Part shown: positions 37,983-46,322 of the stretch, piece by piece
Layout: every line of letters starts with the position of its first letter
How positions within the stretch are numbered: position 1 is the first letter of the stretch
Source of the DNA: Bacteroidota bacterium
GTDB taxonomy: Bacteria; Bacteroidota; Bacteroidia; Chitinophagales; Chitinophagaceae
Reading direction: 5' to 3'
Assembly: GCA_016712665.1 (NCBI GenBank)
Contig: JADJQP010000004.1
Coordinates: forward strand, 124,001 to 188,000
Length of the DNA: 64,000 nucleotides
Translations under genes and position numbers: made by a program
Notes under the pieces: model-generated
Database searches by the model: none
What the model was told of the DNA's origin: nothing
What the model saw: the letters and a program-made list of their open reading frames with translations, nothing else

Positions 37983-40900
37983 ATGAATAAAACAGCAGCA
38001 AACAGCAAACAGCAAACAGCAAACAGCAAACAGCAAACAGCAAACAGCAAACAGCAAACAGCAAACAGCAAACAGCAAACAGCAATAAAATTAACATTCA
38101 GTAATTGGGCTTTTTTTCGGTTTCTACTAATGGTTTTTCCTTTTTTTCCCATGGCAAGAATATCTGCCAAGCAAATCCGTTTTATTATGGATTGAATAAT
38201 AACCAAAATTACATAACCCCAATACAAGGAAAATATACAGTGCAATTTACTTGTACCAACTGCACTCAAGCATCAATTGACTCTCAACTAGGTGATAACT
38301 ACAAAAAACTTAAACAAAAATTATATGCCATAATTGATACTACTTTGTTGGTAGATTCACACCAAGTTTTTACGTCATATGTTAGTTCCGGTGGACTTGA
38401 GCTATTTCTTGGGAATGAAATAATTTTGAAGTATAAAGATAATACAACGCTGGGAGACAAAAATGCTATCGTTTCTAATAATTATTTAACCTTGGTAGAC
38501 TCCTCAACTTCATATATGGTTTACAAAAGTAGTGACCCATTAGCTGCAAGTATCAATATTTACAATTCCGGTAAAGTGGTTTATTGTACCCCTAATTTTC
38601 ACTGCAAATCGGAAGCTCTTTCTATTCCAAATGACCCCTATTTTAATAAACAATTTTATTTACGAAATACAGGCCAACAAATAAACTACGGTCAAACAGG
38701 CACACCTGGTGCAGACATAAAAATTGTAGATGCTTGGGATATTACGAAAGGCAATGCAAATACTGTAGTGGCTGTTATTGACGAAGGATTAGGTGCTCAT
38801 GCAGATTTAAATTTAGGGGATCAGTTGATTATTAATGGCTGTAATGTCTCCTCAATAGATAATGGCAGTGATCCCAATAGCCCAATTCCACCACCCTTTT
38901 CGTTTGCAAATTATCATGGCGAAGGTTGTGCAGGAATTATTGCAGCTAATCATAATAATATCGGAATTGCCGGTATTGCTCCAGATTGTGTTATAATGCC
39001 GGTACGAATAGAAAATGCGGCCATGTCACTTCAAAAGCAAGTGCGGCAATAGATTTTGCAGTAAATAATAATGCAAATATTATTAGCAATAGTTGGGGTT
39101 GGGATGATCCAAATCCAAATTTATTTCCTTCGGTAATAATTACATTAGAAAATGCTACTGCTAGCGGAGTTGTGGTTGTTTGGGCTGCAGGTAATAATGC
39201 AACACATTATGGACCAAATACACAGGAAAATGGGTATGTAATTTTTCCAGCATCTGCAAAAATAAAGGGAATGATAGTAGTGGGTGCAACTGATAGAAAT
39301 GACGAACAAAGTTGCTATAGCCCCCATAACAGTCTTAGACAGAAATTTCATTGCTCTTACAGCGCCGTCCATCGCTCATATTACCAAAAATCAAGGGGAT
39401 ACATGGGATGTTTGGTCTTTAGACATCCCTGGGAATGATGGCCAAAACCCCTTTCCCCTTAACGATTTTCCGAAGTATGGTATAAATTATGGAGAAGAAT
39501 TGCCAAATACCGGAGCTGATAAGTTGAGCTATACCGCTCATTTTGGTGGCACTTCAGCCGCTACTCCACAGGTTGCAGGCGTGGCAGCGCTTATGTTAGC
39601 TATAAATCCCTGTTTGTCAAATAATCATCTAAAAGATATAATTGAAAATACAGCAGATAAAATTGGAGGATATGATTATAATTGGCTACCGCACGGAATA
39701 TCGAAAGAAACCGGACATGGCAGATTAAATGCAAATAGGGCTGTAATAAACGCACAAGAATCTCATAAAAATACTTTAGATTTATATATTAAGGATTGTG
39801 ATCAAGATTTTGGATTGGCAAATAGCCCTAATTACAATTGTTGGTCGGTAACCGACAAAAGCCCAGACATTTGGGTCAGAAATACACAAGCGCAACCCGA
39901 TTTTAGCGGTCTTTATGATTTACTACACGAAGACCCTGAATATAGTGCCGGTAATCCAGTGTATGTTTATGTAAGAGTTAGGAATAAAAGTTGCGTTGCT
40001 TCTTTAGGTACAGAGCAGTTAGGTTTATATTGGTCAAAAGCAGCTACTTGGCAGTCGTGGCCACAAAATTGGAATGGAAGCGACCCTAATATAGGCAATT
40101 TAATAAGCCTAAATACTATTAATATTCCGATTATTCAGCCAGGAGAATCAACAATAATTGAAGTGCCGTGGTATATGCCCATACCTTTAGCCCCGGGACT
40201 AGGCGGACAATTGCCGGTTTGTGTCTTGGCGCGTGTTGAAGGTTCGGCAGCAGATCCTGTAGTGTTGTCACCAAGCGGAAATAACGATGTGGAATGGTCA
40301 AATAATGTGGCTCTTCTTAATATGACTGCAGTTGATAATATTAATAATATTGCTTTTTACCAAGATGGCATTTTGCATCCAATTGGTAAAGAAATATTGG
40401 TAGGCAATGCAAATACATCGAGCGCCAAATCATTTGATTTTAGTTTTGAAACAGAAAAGGGCAATTTAGCCAATGATGCGCGTATCCATTTGATAACAAA
40501 TGACGAAGGGTACGAATTACTTAGTGGCAGTTCCACATTCAACCAAGAAGGCCTTCAAGGAATTGATTCAACGAATGAAATTTTGATAACCAAGGACAGC
40601 ATCTATATTAATAATGTTAATTTCGATGCAGGACTACGTATTCCCTTATATGTTGGATTTAGTTTTTACACTTCAAGTCCTGATTCAAATGCTCGTTATA
40701 GCTACAAAATATCGCAATCATTGCCAGATTCAATAAAAAAATTAGGAGCTGAAACTTTTAATATAAGCAAGTGTAATCGTGCATACTTCAATGCCAATGC
40801 AGGTGCAGACAAAAGTATAAAAAGCGGCATGAATGCGATATTAAATGCAGTACCAGTAAATGAGAATGCAATTTACAAATGGTATGACGCGACAAATCAT

Positions 40901-41275
40901 TACCTTGGCCAAGGGCAAAATATTACGGTAACACCTACAAACAATTCGAAGTACAAGTTAGAAGTAATTGCAACTTTAGATGGTTTTATGGATACCGACG
41001 AAGTGGAGGTTTTTATTATTGATGGTAGCATAATTTCGCTCTCCCCAAATCCTTGCACCAGTAGTATCGTAGTAGAATATGCTTTGAGTAACACTGTACA
41101 GGTAGCAAATGCGGTTGTAACAAATTTAATTGCCAATTCGTCAACTACCTATTCTTTAGATATCAATAGCACCTCGCAAACCCTTGATATTAGTAATCTT
41201 CCTATAGGCATTTATACTTTAACTTTGATTTGTAATGGCCTTGTAACAGATGCCTACAGCATCATAAAACAATAA
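37983..41275 (+). CDS. Secreted subtilisin-like (S8) protease with T9SS tail; repeat-encoded N-terminus, three indels
   Basis: All three S8 catalytic residues are present: Asp in 'VVAVIDEGLGAH', His in 'NYHGEGCAGIIAA' and Ser in 'GGTSAATPQVAGVAAL'. A ~150-residue prodomain precedes them. A ~500-residue region of CARDB/Ig-like strands and a type A sorting domain ('SLSPNPCTSSIVVEY' to 'AYSIIKQ') follow. From ATG 37983 the frame runs through 12 copies of a 7-bp repeat ('NSKQQTA' peptide), then a signal-peptide-like segment ('NWAFFRFLLMVFPFF'). Three indels need repair: a T in 38141-38147, an A in 39012-39015 and one surplus C in 39321-39325, giving 1097 aa. The true start is uncertain, but the promoter at 37933-37964 favours 37983. 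Confidence 0.8.
37997..38085 (+). repeat. 7-bp tandem repeat AGCAAAC, 12 copies, inside the subtilase 5' end
   Basis: Twelve perfect AGCAAAC units (37997-38080) plus a 5-bp partial. Because 7 is not a multiple of 3, each gain or loss shifts the downstream frame. The two other frames hit TAA at 38086-38088 and 38102-38104. Confidence 0.95.
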
Positions 41276-41279
41276 GAAT

Positions 41280-41921
41280 ATGAAAAAATCTATTTTCACC
41301 ATTTTGTTGTTGCTTAGTATTGCATCCAAATCAGAAGCAATTTCCTTTTCTACCTCATACAAAATATTGAATAGGAATGCTGATTCTATTTTTCTTGAAT
41401 GTTCAGCATCATTCCATTTTGGTTCTGGCGGTCAAGTTGAATGGTTGCGAGGATTGGCTATTAGTAACCAAAATGATACCGTTTACTTAGATTTATTTTA
41501 TAGTACATTAGGTAATGCTACAGGTATGTTTTTTGCATATTGTAATGACTCTGTTGCAGTAAAACCCATTCCAGCAATTGCAAATTATTTAACAATCCGC
41601 TCGTATTGGTATTATACCAATCCAATGGATACTTTCATAATTTTAATTACGACACTACCATTTTTTTAACTCCCCGCAAACATTTGAGCCTAGCAAAGAA
41701 CCCATAGTAAGAAATATGGCCCAACCCGGTGAGATCATTTTATTTATTATTACCGTAGATGAAAACCAAACAGTCAGTATCTACAATCTATTTGGAATGC
41801 TCATAAAAAAAAAAAAAAGGCAAAAAGAATTTCCGATGTTTCTGAACTTAGTAAAGGCTCCTATATTTTAATAATTAAATCTGACAATGGCAATAGGCAT
41901 TGCAAATTTGTAAAAGAATAG
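41280..41921 (+). pseudogene. Decayed first copy of the duplicated small T9SS-secreted protein gene
   Basis: The first ~118 residues parallel the intact copy at 42010: signal peptide 'MKKSIFTILLLLSIASKSEA', then 'RNADSIFLECSASFHFGSGG' and 'AIANYLTIRSYWYYTNPMD'. The frame is then lost by several indels ('MDTFIILITTLPFF' then stop at 41667-41669). The remnant of the sorting domain continues to 41921 with further indels, among them a run of about 14 A where the intact copy has A6-GG-A5. Multiple independent lesions make this a real pseudogene and not a single base-call error. Confidence 0.8.
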
Positions 41922-42009
41922 GCCTGTGCTTTGGTAGCACTATGAAAATTAACATGGATAATTGCTGGACTAGTAACAGACGCATTCAGCATTATAAAGC
42001 AATAAGAAT

Positions 42010-42651
42010 ATGAAAAAAATTATTTTTGCTACATTATTGCTGCTTATTATGGCTTCCGAATCAAAGGCTATTTTCTTCGGCACCTCATATAAAATAATAA
42101 ACCGGAATGCCGATTCCATTTTTCTTGAGTGTTCTGCTTCATTTCAATTCGGCTTTGGCGGGCAAGTTGAATGGTTGCGAGGGTTTGCCATTAGTACACA
42201 GAATGATACCGTTTACTTAGATTTATATTATAGTTTATTAGGTAATGCTACAGGTATGTTTTTTGCGTATTGTAATGACTCTGTTGCAGTAAAACCCATT
42301 CCAGCAATTGCAAATTATTTAACAATCCGCTCGTATTGGTATTATACCAATCCAATGGATACTGTGCATAATTTTAATTACGACACTACCATTTTTTTAA
42401 CTCCCCTGCAAACATCTGAGCCTAGCAAAGAACCCATTGTTGAAATATGGCCCAACCCGGTACGAGATCATTTATTAATTAATACCGTAGATGAAAACCA
42501 CACAGTCAGTATCTACAATCTATTTGGAATGCTCATAAAAAAGGAAAAAGGCAAAAAGAATATCGATGTTTCTGAACTTTGTAAAGGCACCTATATTTTT
42601 ATAATTAAATCTGACAATGGCAATAGGTGTTGTAAATTTGTAAAAGAATAG
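42010..42651 (+). CDS. Small T9SS-secreted protein, intact copy
   Basis: 213 aa. The signal peptide ends 'ASESKA'. The compact ~110-residue passenger ('FFGTSYKIINRNADSIFLEC', 'FQFGFGGQVEWLRG', 'ATGMFFAYCNDSVAVKP') resembles no family I know; it contains two Cys. The type A sorting domain runs from 'VEIWPNPVRDHLLI' to 'CKFVKE'. It follows the subtilase gene and its own decayed copy on the same strand, and may originally have been transcribed with the protease, as the first copy starts 4 bp after the protease stop. Confidence 0.8.
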   Translation: MKKIIFATLLLLIMASESKAIFFGTSYKIINRNADSIFLECSASFQFGFGGQVEWLRGFAISTQNDTVYLDLYYSLLGNATGMFFAYCNDSVAVKPIPAIANYLTIRSYWYYTNPMDTVHNFNYDTTIFLTPLQTSEPSKEPIVEIWPNPVRDHLLINTVDENHTVSIYNLFGMLIKKEKGKKNIDVSELCKGTYIFIIKSDNGNRCCKFVKE

Positions 42652-42698
42652 GCTTGTGCTTTGGTAGCACTATGAAAATAATTAAATCAATTAAATGT

Positions 42699-42782
42699 GA
42701 TACCGGTTATGCTTTCAATATAGTCCAATCCTCGTTTCACTCGATTGTACCATTTTTAAGCTATATCGGCATTACCATTGTA
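42699..42782 (-). repeat. 84-bp repeat, copy 1 (left boundary of the ATPase cassette)
   Basis: Its reverse complement matches 44594-44676 along the whole length: shared blocks are TACAATGGT, ATGCCGATATA, GTACAAT, GAGTGAA, TGGACTATA and CGGTAT. The element has imperfect terminal inverted repeats (ATACCGGTTAT against ATGCCGATATA). Confidence 0.8.
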
Positions 42783-42825
42783 TAATTATTAGTTATTTTG
42801 GACTAATTAATAATTACAATTGGTA

Positions 42826-42963
42826 TTATTCGCATCAGCTATACGATGGGTATCGTCTTTCTTCTTAACAGTGTTTCCATCACCTTTTGATGCTGCCATC
42901 AACTCATTTGCTAATTTGTCTGCCATAGTACGTTTGTTTAAGTTGCATAAGTAACGAACTATG
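42826..42963 (-). pseudogene. Degenerate duplicate of the rpsG 3' region
   Basis: About 135 bp aligns with 44790-44925 of the intact rpsG in the same orientation, with ~85% identity by eye. On the minus strand it still reads 'MADKLANELMAASKGDGN' and 'KKKDDTHRIADAN'. It lacks the first two thirds of rpsG and the last ~9 codons. It lies ~1.97 kb from the functional gene, with the ATPase cassette in between. Confidence 0.85.
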
Positions 42964-43128
42964 CCAGTATCTTACGCTGATTGCCTGTAAATCAACAACA
43001 CCTACTTTCACCAAAATAACAGTAGATATAAAGTGTCTGGCAGGTATTAAACTAAATGGCATAGTCCGTGCTAAATAGTAGGATTTCCATTCTTTAATAA
43101 AAATAAAATTCCAGTATACACACTACTA

Positions 43129-43191
43129 ATACCGATTCCATTTCAGTAATAGTCCAATCAAAATTGGACTAAACTTCTATTGTCTCGGCAT
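43129..43191 (+). repeat. Shorter third copy of the 63-84 bp repeat
   Basis: It starts ATACCGATT, has ATAGTCCAATC in the middle and ends TCGGCATAC, in the same orientation as the plus-strand reading of copy 1 (ATACCGGTT, ATAGTCCAATC, ATCGGCATTACC). Shortened internally. The remaining sequence of the 42652-43290 gap (42964-43128 and 43192-43290) shows no recognised gene. Confidence 0.6.
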
Positions 43192-43290
43192 ACTCCGGAG
43201 GTGCACAGGTTTACCACTTCACAACTCAAACAAGCTTTCAGTTATTTATCGTTGGAATTGGTATACACATCAGGAGAGATTTCTTTTTTA

Positions 43291-43355
43291 CTCAACATAT
43301 TGAGCATTTTTACTCAACATATTGAGTATTTTTACTCAATATATTCATATATTTG
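43291..43355 (+). promoter_or_regulatory. Triple 22-bp repeat operator and -7 box of the ATPase gene
   Basis: The palindrome CTCAACATATTGAG occurs at 43291 and 43313, and a third half-degenerate copy CTCAATATATTCAT at 43335. All are exactly 22 bp apart and separated by TTTTTA-like spacers. The third copy overlaps the -7 box TATATTTG (43348-43355), which ends 5 nt before the ATG. This is the layout of an array bound by a dimeric repressor. Confidence 0.7.
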
Positions 43356-43360
43356 CTTGT

Positions 43361-44548
43361 ATGGCAATAGAAAGAAGCAACAAAAAAGAACTTTTAACCC
43401 GAATTAAAACCTCAAGAGGATTGATTCAAGTTGTAGTTGGAGCAAGACAAATAGGCAAAACAACTTTAATACAACAAGTGTTGAATGATATAACAGAAGC
43501 CACTATGAGCATTTCAGCTGACGATGTTTCAGAAAACCAAACTATGTGGATTAACCAACAATGGGAGGTGGCCCGAATACATTTGCAAGAAAGCAAAGCC
43601 AAATATTTAGTATTCGCCATCGATGAAATTCAAAAAATTAATCATTGGAGTGAGGCCATTAAAAAAAATTGGGATGCTGATACAAAAAAGGAAATTGACA
43701 TTCGGCTTATTCTGTCGGGAAGCAGTAAACTACTAGTACATGAAGGTCTAACTGAAAGTTTAGCAGGAAGATTTGAACTGATTAAAATGTCACATTGGAG
43801 TTTTAACGAAATGCAAGAAGCATTTGATTTTACAGAAGAACAATATGCCTATTTTGGTGCTTATCCTGGTGCTGCTGGTTTTATTAAAAATGAAGCTCGT
43901 TGGCTTGCTTATGTGAAGGATAGTTTAATCGAAACCAGTATTTCAAAAGACATTTTAATGCTAACCCGAGTTGACAAACCGGCACTACTGAAACAATTGT
44001 TTGAATTAGGTTGTGCTTATAGCACACAAGAATTGAGCTTCAACAAAATAATGGGACAACTTCAAAATGCAGGAAACACCACCACCTTGAGCCATTATGT
44101 AAACCTTTTAGATAGTGCACAGTTACTAACCGGACTTAGTAAATATTCGGGTTCACACATTAAGCTACGCAATTCATCGCCAAAATTTCAAGTATACAAC
44201 AATGCATTTTACAGTGTGTATAGCAAAACAAATTTTAAAGACGCAATAAAAAATCCTGCATATTGGGGTAGATGGATTGAAAGTATTATTGGAACACATT
44301 TACTGAATAGTGCTTCGCAATATGACATGAAATTGCATTATTGGCGTAATGGAAATGACGAGGTTGATTTTATTTTAGAGTATAAAAATAAAACAATTGC
44401 CATTGAAGTAAAGTCAGGAAATCGATTAAAATCCTCCGGACTAGAAAAAGCAAATCAACAGTTCGACTTTTATAAAATGATTCTCGTAGGCGTTGAAGGT
44501 CTCGATTGGAAAAAATTTATTCGCCTAGATTTAAGGAATTTGTTTTAA
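43361..44548 (+). CDS. AAA-family ATPase with DUF4143 C-terminal domain (AAA_14 type)
   Basis: 395 aa. Walker A 'VVVGARQIGKTTLIQQ', a Walker B-like strand 'YLVFAIDEIQKINHW' and the sensor 'RLILSGSSKLLV' belong to the AAA_14 ATPase part. 'GRFELIKMSHWSF', 'FGAYPGAA' and the C-terminal 'RWIESIIGTHLLNSA', 'YWRNGNDEVDFILEYKN' and 'IAIEVKSG' mark DUF4143, which has a PD-(D/E)XK-like nuclease pattern (Glu-Val-Asp then Glu-Val-Lys). Function of the family is unknown. It is often a scattered accessory gene. The start at 43361 follows a -7 box by 5 nt. It lies between repeats at 43129-43191 and 44594-44676. Confidence 0.9.
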   Translation: MAIERSNKKELLTRIKTSRGLIQVVVGARQIGKTTLIQQVLNDITEATMSISADDVSENQTMWINQQWEVARIHLQESKAKYLVFAIDEIQKINHWSEAIKKNWDADTKKEIDIRLILSGSSKLLVHEGLTESLAGRFELIKMSHWSFNEMQEAFDFTEEQYAYFGAYPGAAGFIKNEARWLAYVKDSLIETSISKDILMLTRVDKPALLKQLFELGCAYSTQELSFNKIMGQLQNAGNTTTLSHYVNLLDSAQLLTGLSKYSGSHIKLRNSSPKFQVYNNAFYSVYSKTNFKDAIKNPAYWGRWIESIIGTHLLNSASQYDMKLHYWRNGNDEVDFILEYKNKTIAIEVKSGNRLKSSGLEKANQQFDFYKMILVGVEGLDWKKFIRLDLRNLF

Positions 44549-44593
44549 TACAATTGTTTTTATAAAATAGGCCACATGGCTTTTTTATAAATT

Positions 44594-44676
44594 TACAATG
44601 GTTATGCCGATATAAAATATACATAGTACAATTGAGTGAAGCGAAAAGTGGACTATAGAATATTTATAATCGGTAT
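44594..44676 (+). repeat. 84-bp repeat, copy 2 (right boundary of the ATPase cassette)
   Basis: Inverted relative to 42699-42782. Begins TACAATGGTTATGCCGATATA and ends ATAATCGGTATA. Lies 35 bp before the rpsG terminator. Confidence 0.8.
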
Positions 44677-44710
44677 AAAAAAATATATTGAAACTTTCAA
44701 AAATGGAGCA

Positions 44711-44741
44711 AAAAAAACCATCCGCTTTGGACGGATGGTTT
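44711..44741 (-). terminator. Terminator of the rpsL-rpsG transcript
   Basis: A 10-bp stem (44715-44724 with 44732-44741), 7-nt loop, T tail on the minus strand from 44717 to 44711. It closes the operon right after rpsG, so fusA is not co-transcribed. Confidence 0.9.
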
Positions 44742-44763
44742 CTACTATTTATCTTCAATACGA

Positions 44764-45231
44764 TTAGATTTTGAAGTGGGCAAAAGCCTTATTTGCATCA
44801 GCCATACGATGGGTATCGTCTTTCTTCTTAACAGCGTTTCCTTCACCTTTTGATGCTGCCATCAACTCATTTGCTAATTTGTCTGCCATTGTACGTCCGT
44901 TTCGGTCGCGTGAATAACGTACAATCCATTTGATGGTCAATGAAATTTTTCTATCAGGACGTACTTCAGATGGAATTTGAAAAGTAGCACCGCCAATACG
45001 ACGACTACGAACCTCCACTCCCGGAGCTACATTGGCCATGGCGCGTTTCCACACATCATAACCGGGTTCGCCCATGCTTTTTTCAATTTTAGCTAATGCA
45101 TCGTAGAAAATGGTTAAAGCAATACTTTTTTTGCCGTCCCACATCATGCAGTTCACAAAACGGGTTACCAATGGATCTGAAAATTTCGGATCTGGCGCTA
45201 AAGGAATCTTCTTGGGTTGTTGTTTTCTCAT
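44764..45231 (-). CDS. rpsG: 30S ribosomal protein S7
   Basis: 155 aa, normal length. S7 nucleates the head of the 30S subunit on 16S rRNA. Recognised by 'DPKFSDPLVTRFVNCMMWDG', 'NVAPGVEVRSRRIGGATFQIP' and 'GRTMADKLANELMAASKGEG'. The gene follows rpsL by 85 bp in the usual str order, but a terminator and not fusA follows. A degenerate copy of its 3' third lies at 42826-42963. Confidence 0.98.
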   Translation of the reverse strand: MRKQQPKKIPLAPDPKFSDPLVTRFVNCMMWDGKKSIALTIFYDALAKIEKSMGEPGYDVWKRAMANVAPGVEVRSRRIGGATFQIPSEVRPDRKISLTIKWIVRYSRDRNGRTMADKLANELMAASKGEGNAVKKKDDTHRMADANKAFAHFKI

Positions 45232-45316
45232 TTTTTGTAATTTTTAATATCGCCTCTGGTATATTTCGTTTCAAGTATTACCACTTTACTCTATACCAAA
45301 GCCGCTTGTGAATGGA

Positions 45317-45697
45317 TTATTTTTTAACTTTTTCTTTCTTGGTACCGTACTTACTACGACTCTGTTTACGATCTTTTACACCCGCAGTATCGAGACTACC
45401 ACGAACAATATGATAACGCACACCGGGTAAATCTTTCACACGACCTCCTCTAATCAAAACGATAGAGTGCTCTTGCAAATTGTGACCTTCTCAGGGTATA
45501 TAGGCAATCACCTCAATCTTATTTGTCAAACGCACTTTCGCTACTTTACGCAAAGCTGAGTTTGGTTTTTTAGGAGTGGTGGTGTATACACGAGTGCAAA
45601 CGCCTCGACGCTGCGGACAAGCGTCCAAAGCACGAGATTTTGATTTTGCACGAATAATTGTTCTTCCTTTTCTTACTAATTGTTGTATTGTAGGCAT
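45317..45697 (-). CDS. rpsL: 30S ribosomal protein S12, in-frame TGA at codon 69
   Basis: S12 sits at the decoding centre. 'MPTIQQLVRKGRTIIRAKSKS' starts it; 'TTTPKKPNSALRKVAKVRLTN' and the C-terminal 'HSIVLIRGGRVKDLPGVRYH' and 'GVKDRKQSRSKYGTKKEK' are diagnostic. The total is 126 codons plus stop. TGA at 45491-45493 falls in 'AYIP*EGHNLQEH' exactly where the invariant Gly of 'PGEGHN' (GGA) belongs, so one G to T change explains it. As S12 is normally essential, an assembly error is the likeliest cause. The gene has the best promoter in the window upstream (45725-45755). Confidence 0.96.
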
Positions 45698-45724
45698 AGT
45701 ACCTGTTTATTTTTTTTGGGAGTG

Positions 45725-45755
45725 CAAATGTAAGGCTCTTTTTATAGAAAAACAA
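45725..45755 (-). promoter_or_regulatory. Promoter of the rpsL-rpsG operon
   Basis: On the minus strand, TTG (45755-45753) and TACATTTG (45732-45725) are separated by exactly 20 nt, a consensus Bacteroidota promoter with a ~20-nt leader. Confidence 0.7.
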
Positions 45756-45943
45756 TATTTTTTAATAAAATCTGCAACAAGTAAGATTATTTCCTTTAAA
45801 CAGGCTATTTCGAACACAATTTGACCCTTTTCACAGCTTCTACAAGGGACATTTGCGGAAGTATAGCGGCCTCAGGTATTTTGTCGCTCGATACTCCCAA
45901 AATAATTCCAATAAAGCAGTTGATTACATACCACCTTGCCCCA

Positions 45944-45987
45944 AATAAAAAAAGTTATGATTCATATTTCTACGAATCACAACTTTT
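45944..45987 (-). terminator. Terminator of the small gene at 46013-46216
   Basis: Arms 45950-45963 and 45974-45987 (13 of 14 paired), 10-nt loop, T-rich tail on the minus strand. No other feature is seen in 45756-45943. Confidence 0.75.
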
Positions 45988-46012
45988 ATAATAGATGTAA
46001 AAAAGGACCGAT

Positions 46013-46216
46013 TTAGCCCATTTTAGCTGTTCCGGCCTTAACCGCAGCTTCAGCGGAAGCCTTACTAAGCATGGTAGTCATTTTATTGCCCTTACCATCA
46101 TGACCTTGCGCCATGTAGCCACCTCGGCTGGTTTGGGTAATTACTGCATCTTGCATCAGTACATTCTTTTCTTTTGTTTTCATGCAGTAAGCATGTATTG
46201 CGTTTGGATTTGACAT
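46013..46216 (-). CDS. Small DUF5679-like protein lacking zinc-ribbon cysteines
   Basis: 67 aa. 'HAYCMKTKEKNVLMQDAVIT' and 'GGYMAQGHDGKGNKMTTMLS' follow the layout of DUF5679-like zinc-ribbon proteins ('YCVKCKxKxxM ... GxCxxCGxKM'). Only one of the four expected Cys remains; the others are Thr, His/Asp and Lys/Gly. It may be a ribbon that has lost metal binding. The codon pattern and its own terminator support a real gene. Function unknown; family assignment is by eye and tentative. Confidence 0.6.
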   Translation of the reverse strand: MSNPNAIHAYCMKTKEKNVLMQDAVITQTSRGGYMAQGHDGKGNKMTTMLSKASAEAAVKAGTAKMG

Positions 46217-46322
46217 TTTATTGGGTTTTTATAGGTGTAAATGTAGTGTATTACACCTTGCACAAGCTATTAAATCCAATTGCTTTTTCCACAAAATCAG
46301 CTCAAATTGTTCATAAACCAAA

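Larger units (their letters stand above)
41228..42683 (+). repeat. 730-bp tandem duplication
   Basis: Unit 1 (about 41228-41957) and unit 2 (about 41958-42683) align with a constant 730-bp offset. Each unit starts with the last ~50 bp of the subtilase gene (a remnant at 41958-42006), contains one small secreted-protein gene and ends with TGTGCTTTGGTAGCACTATG. A block at 41511-41630 is virtually identical to 42241-42360, while the first ~200 bp have diverged much more. Confidence 0.9.

Noticed and set aside
37864..38269. Minus-strand open frames with 'FAVCCLL' repeats
   Set aside because: Antisense of the 7-bp AGCAAAC tract; no promoter or recognisable protein.
45491..45493. Recoding of TGA as Gly or Trp (alternative genetic code)
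   Set aside because: TGA ends the alpha/beta hydrolase normally (53975), Trp is TGG throughout, and breaks elsewhere involve TAA and TAG too.
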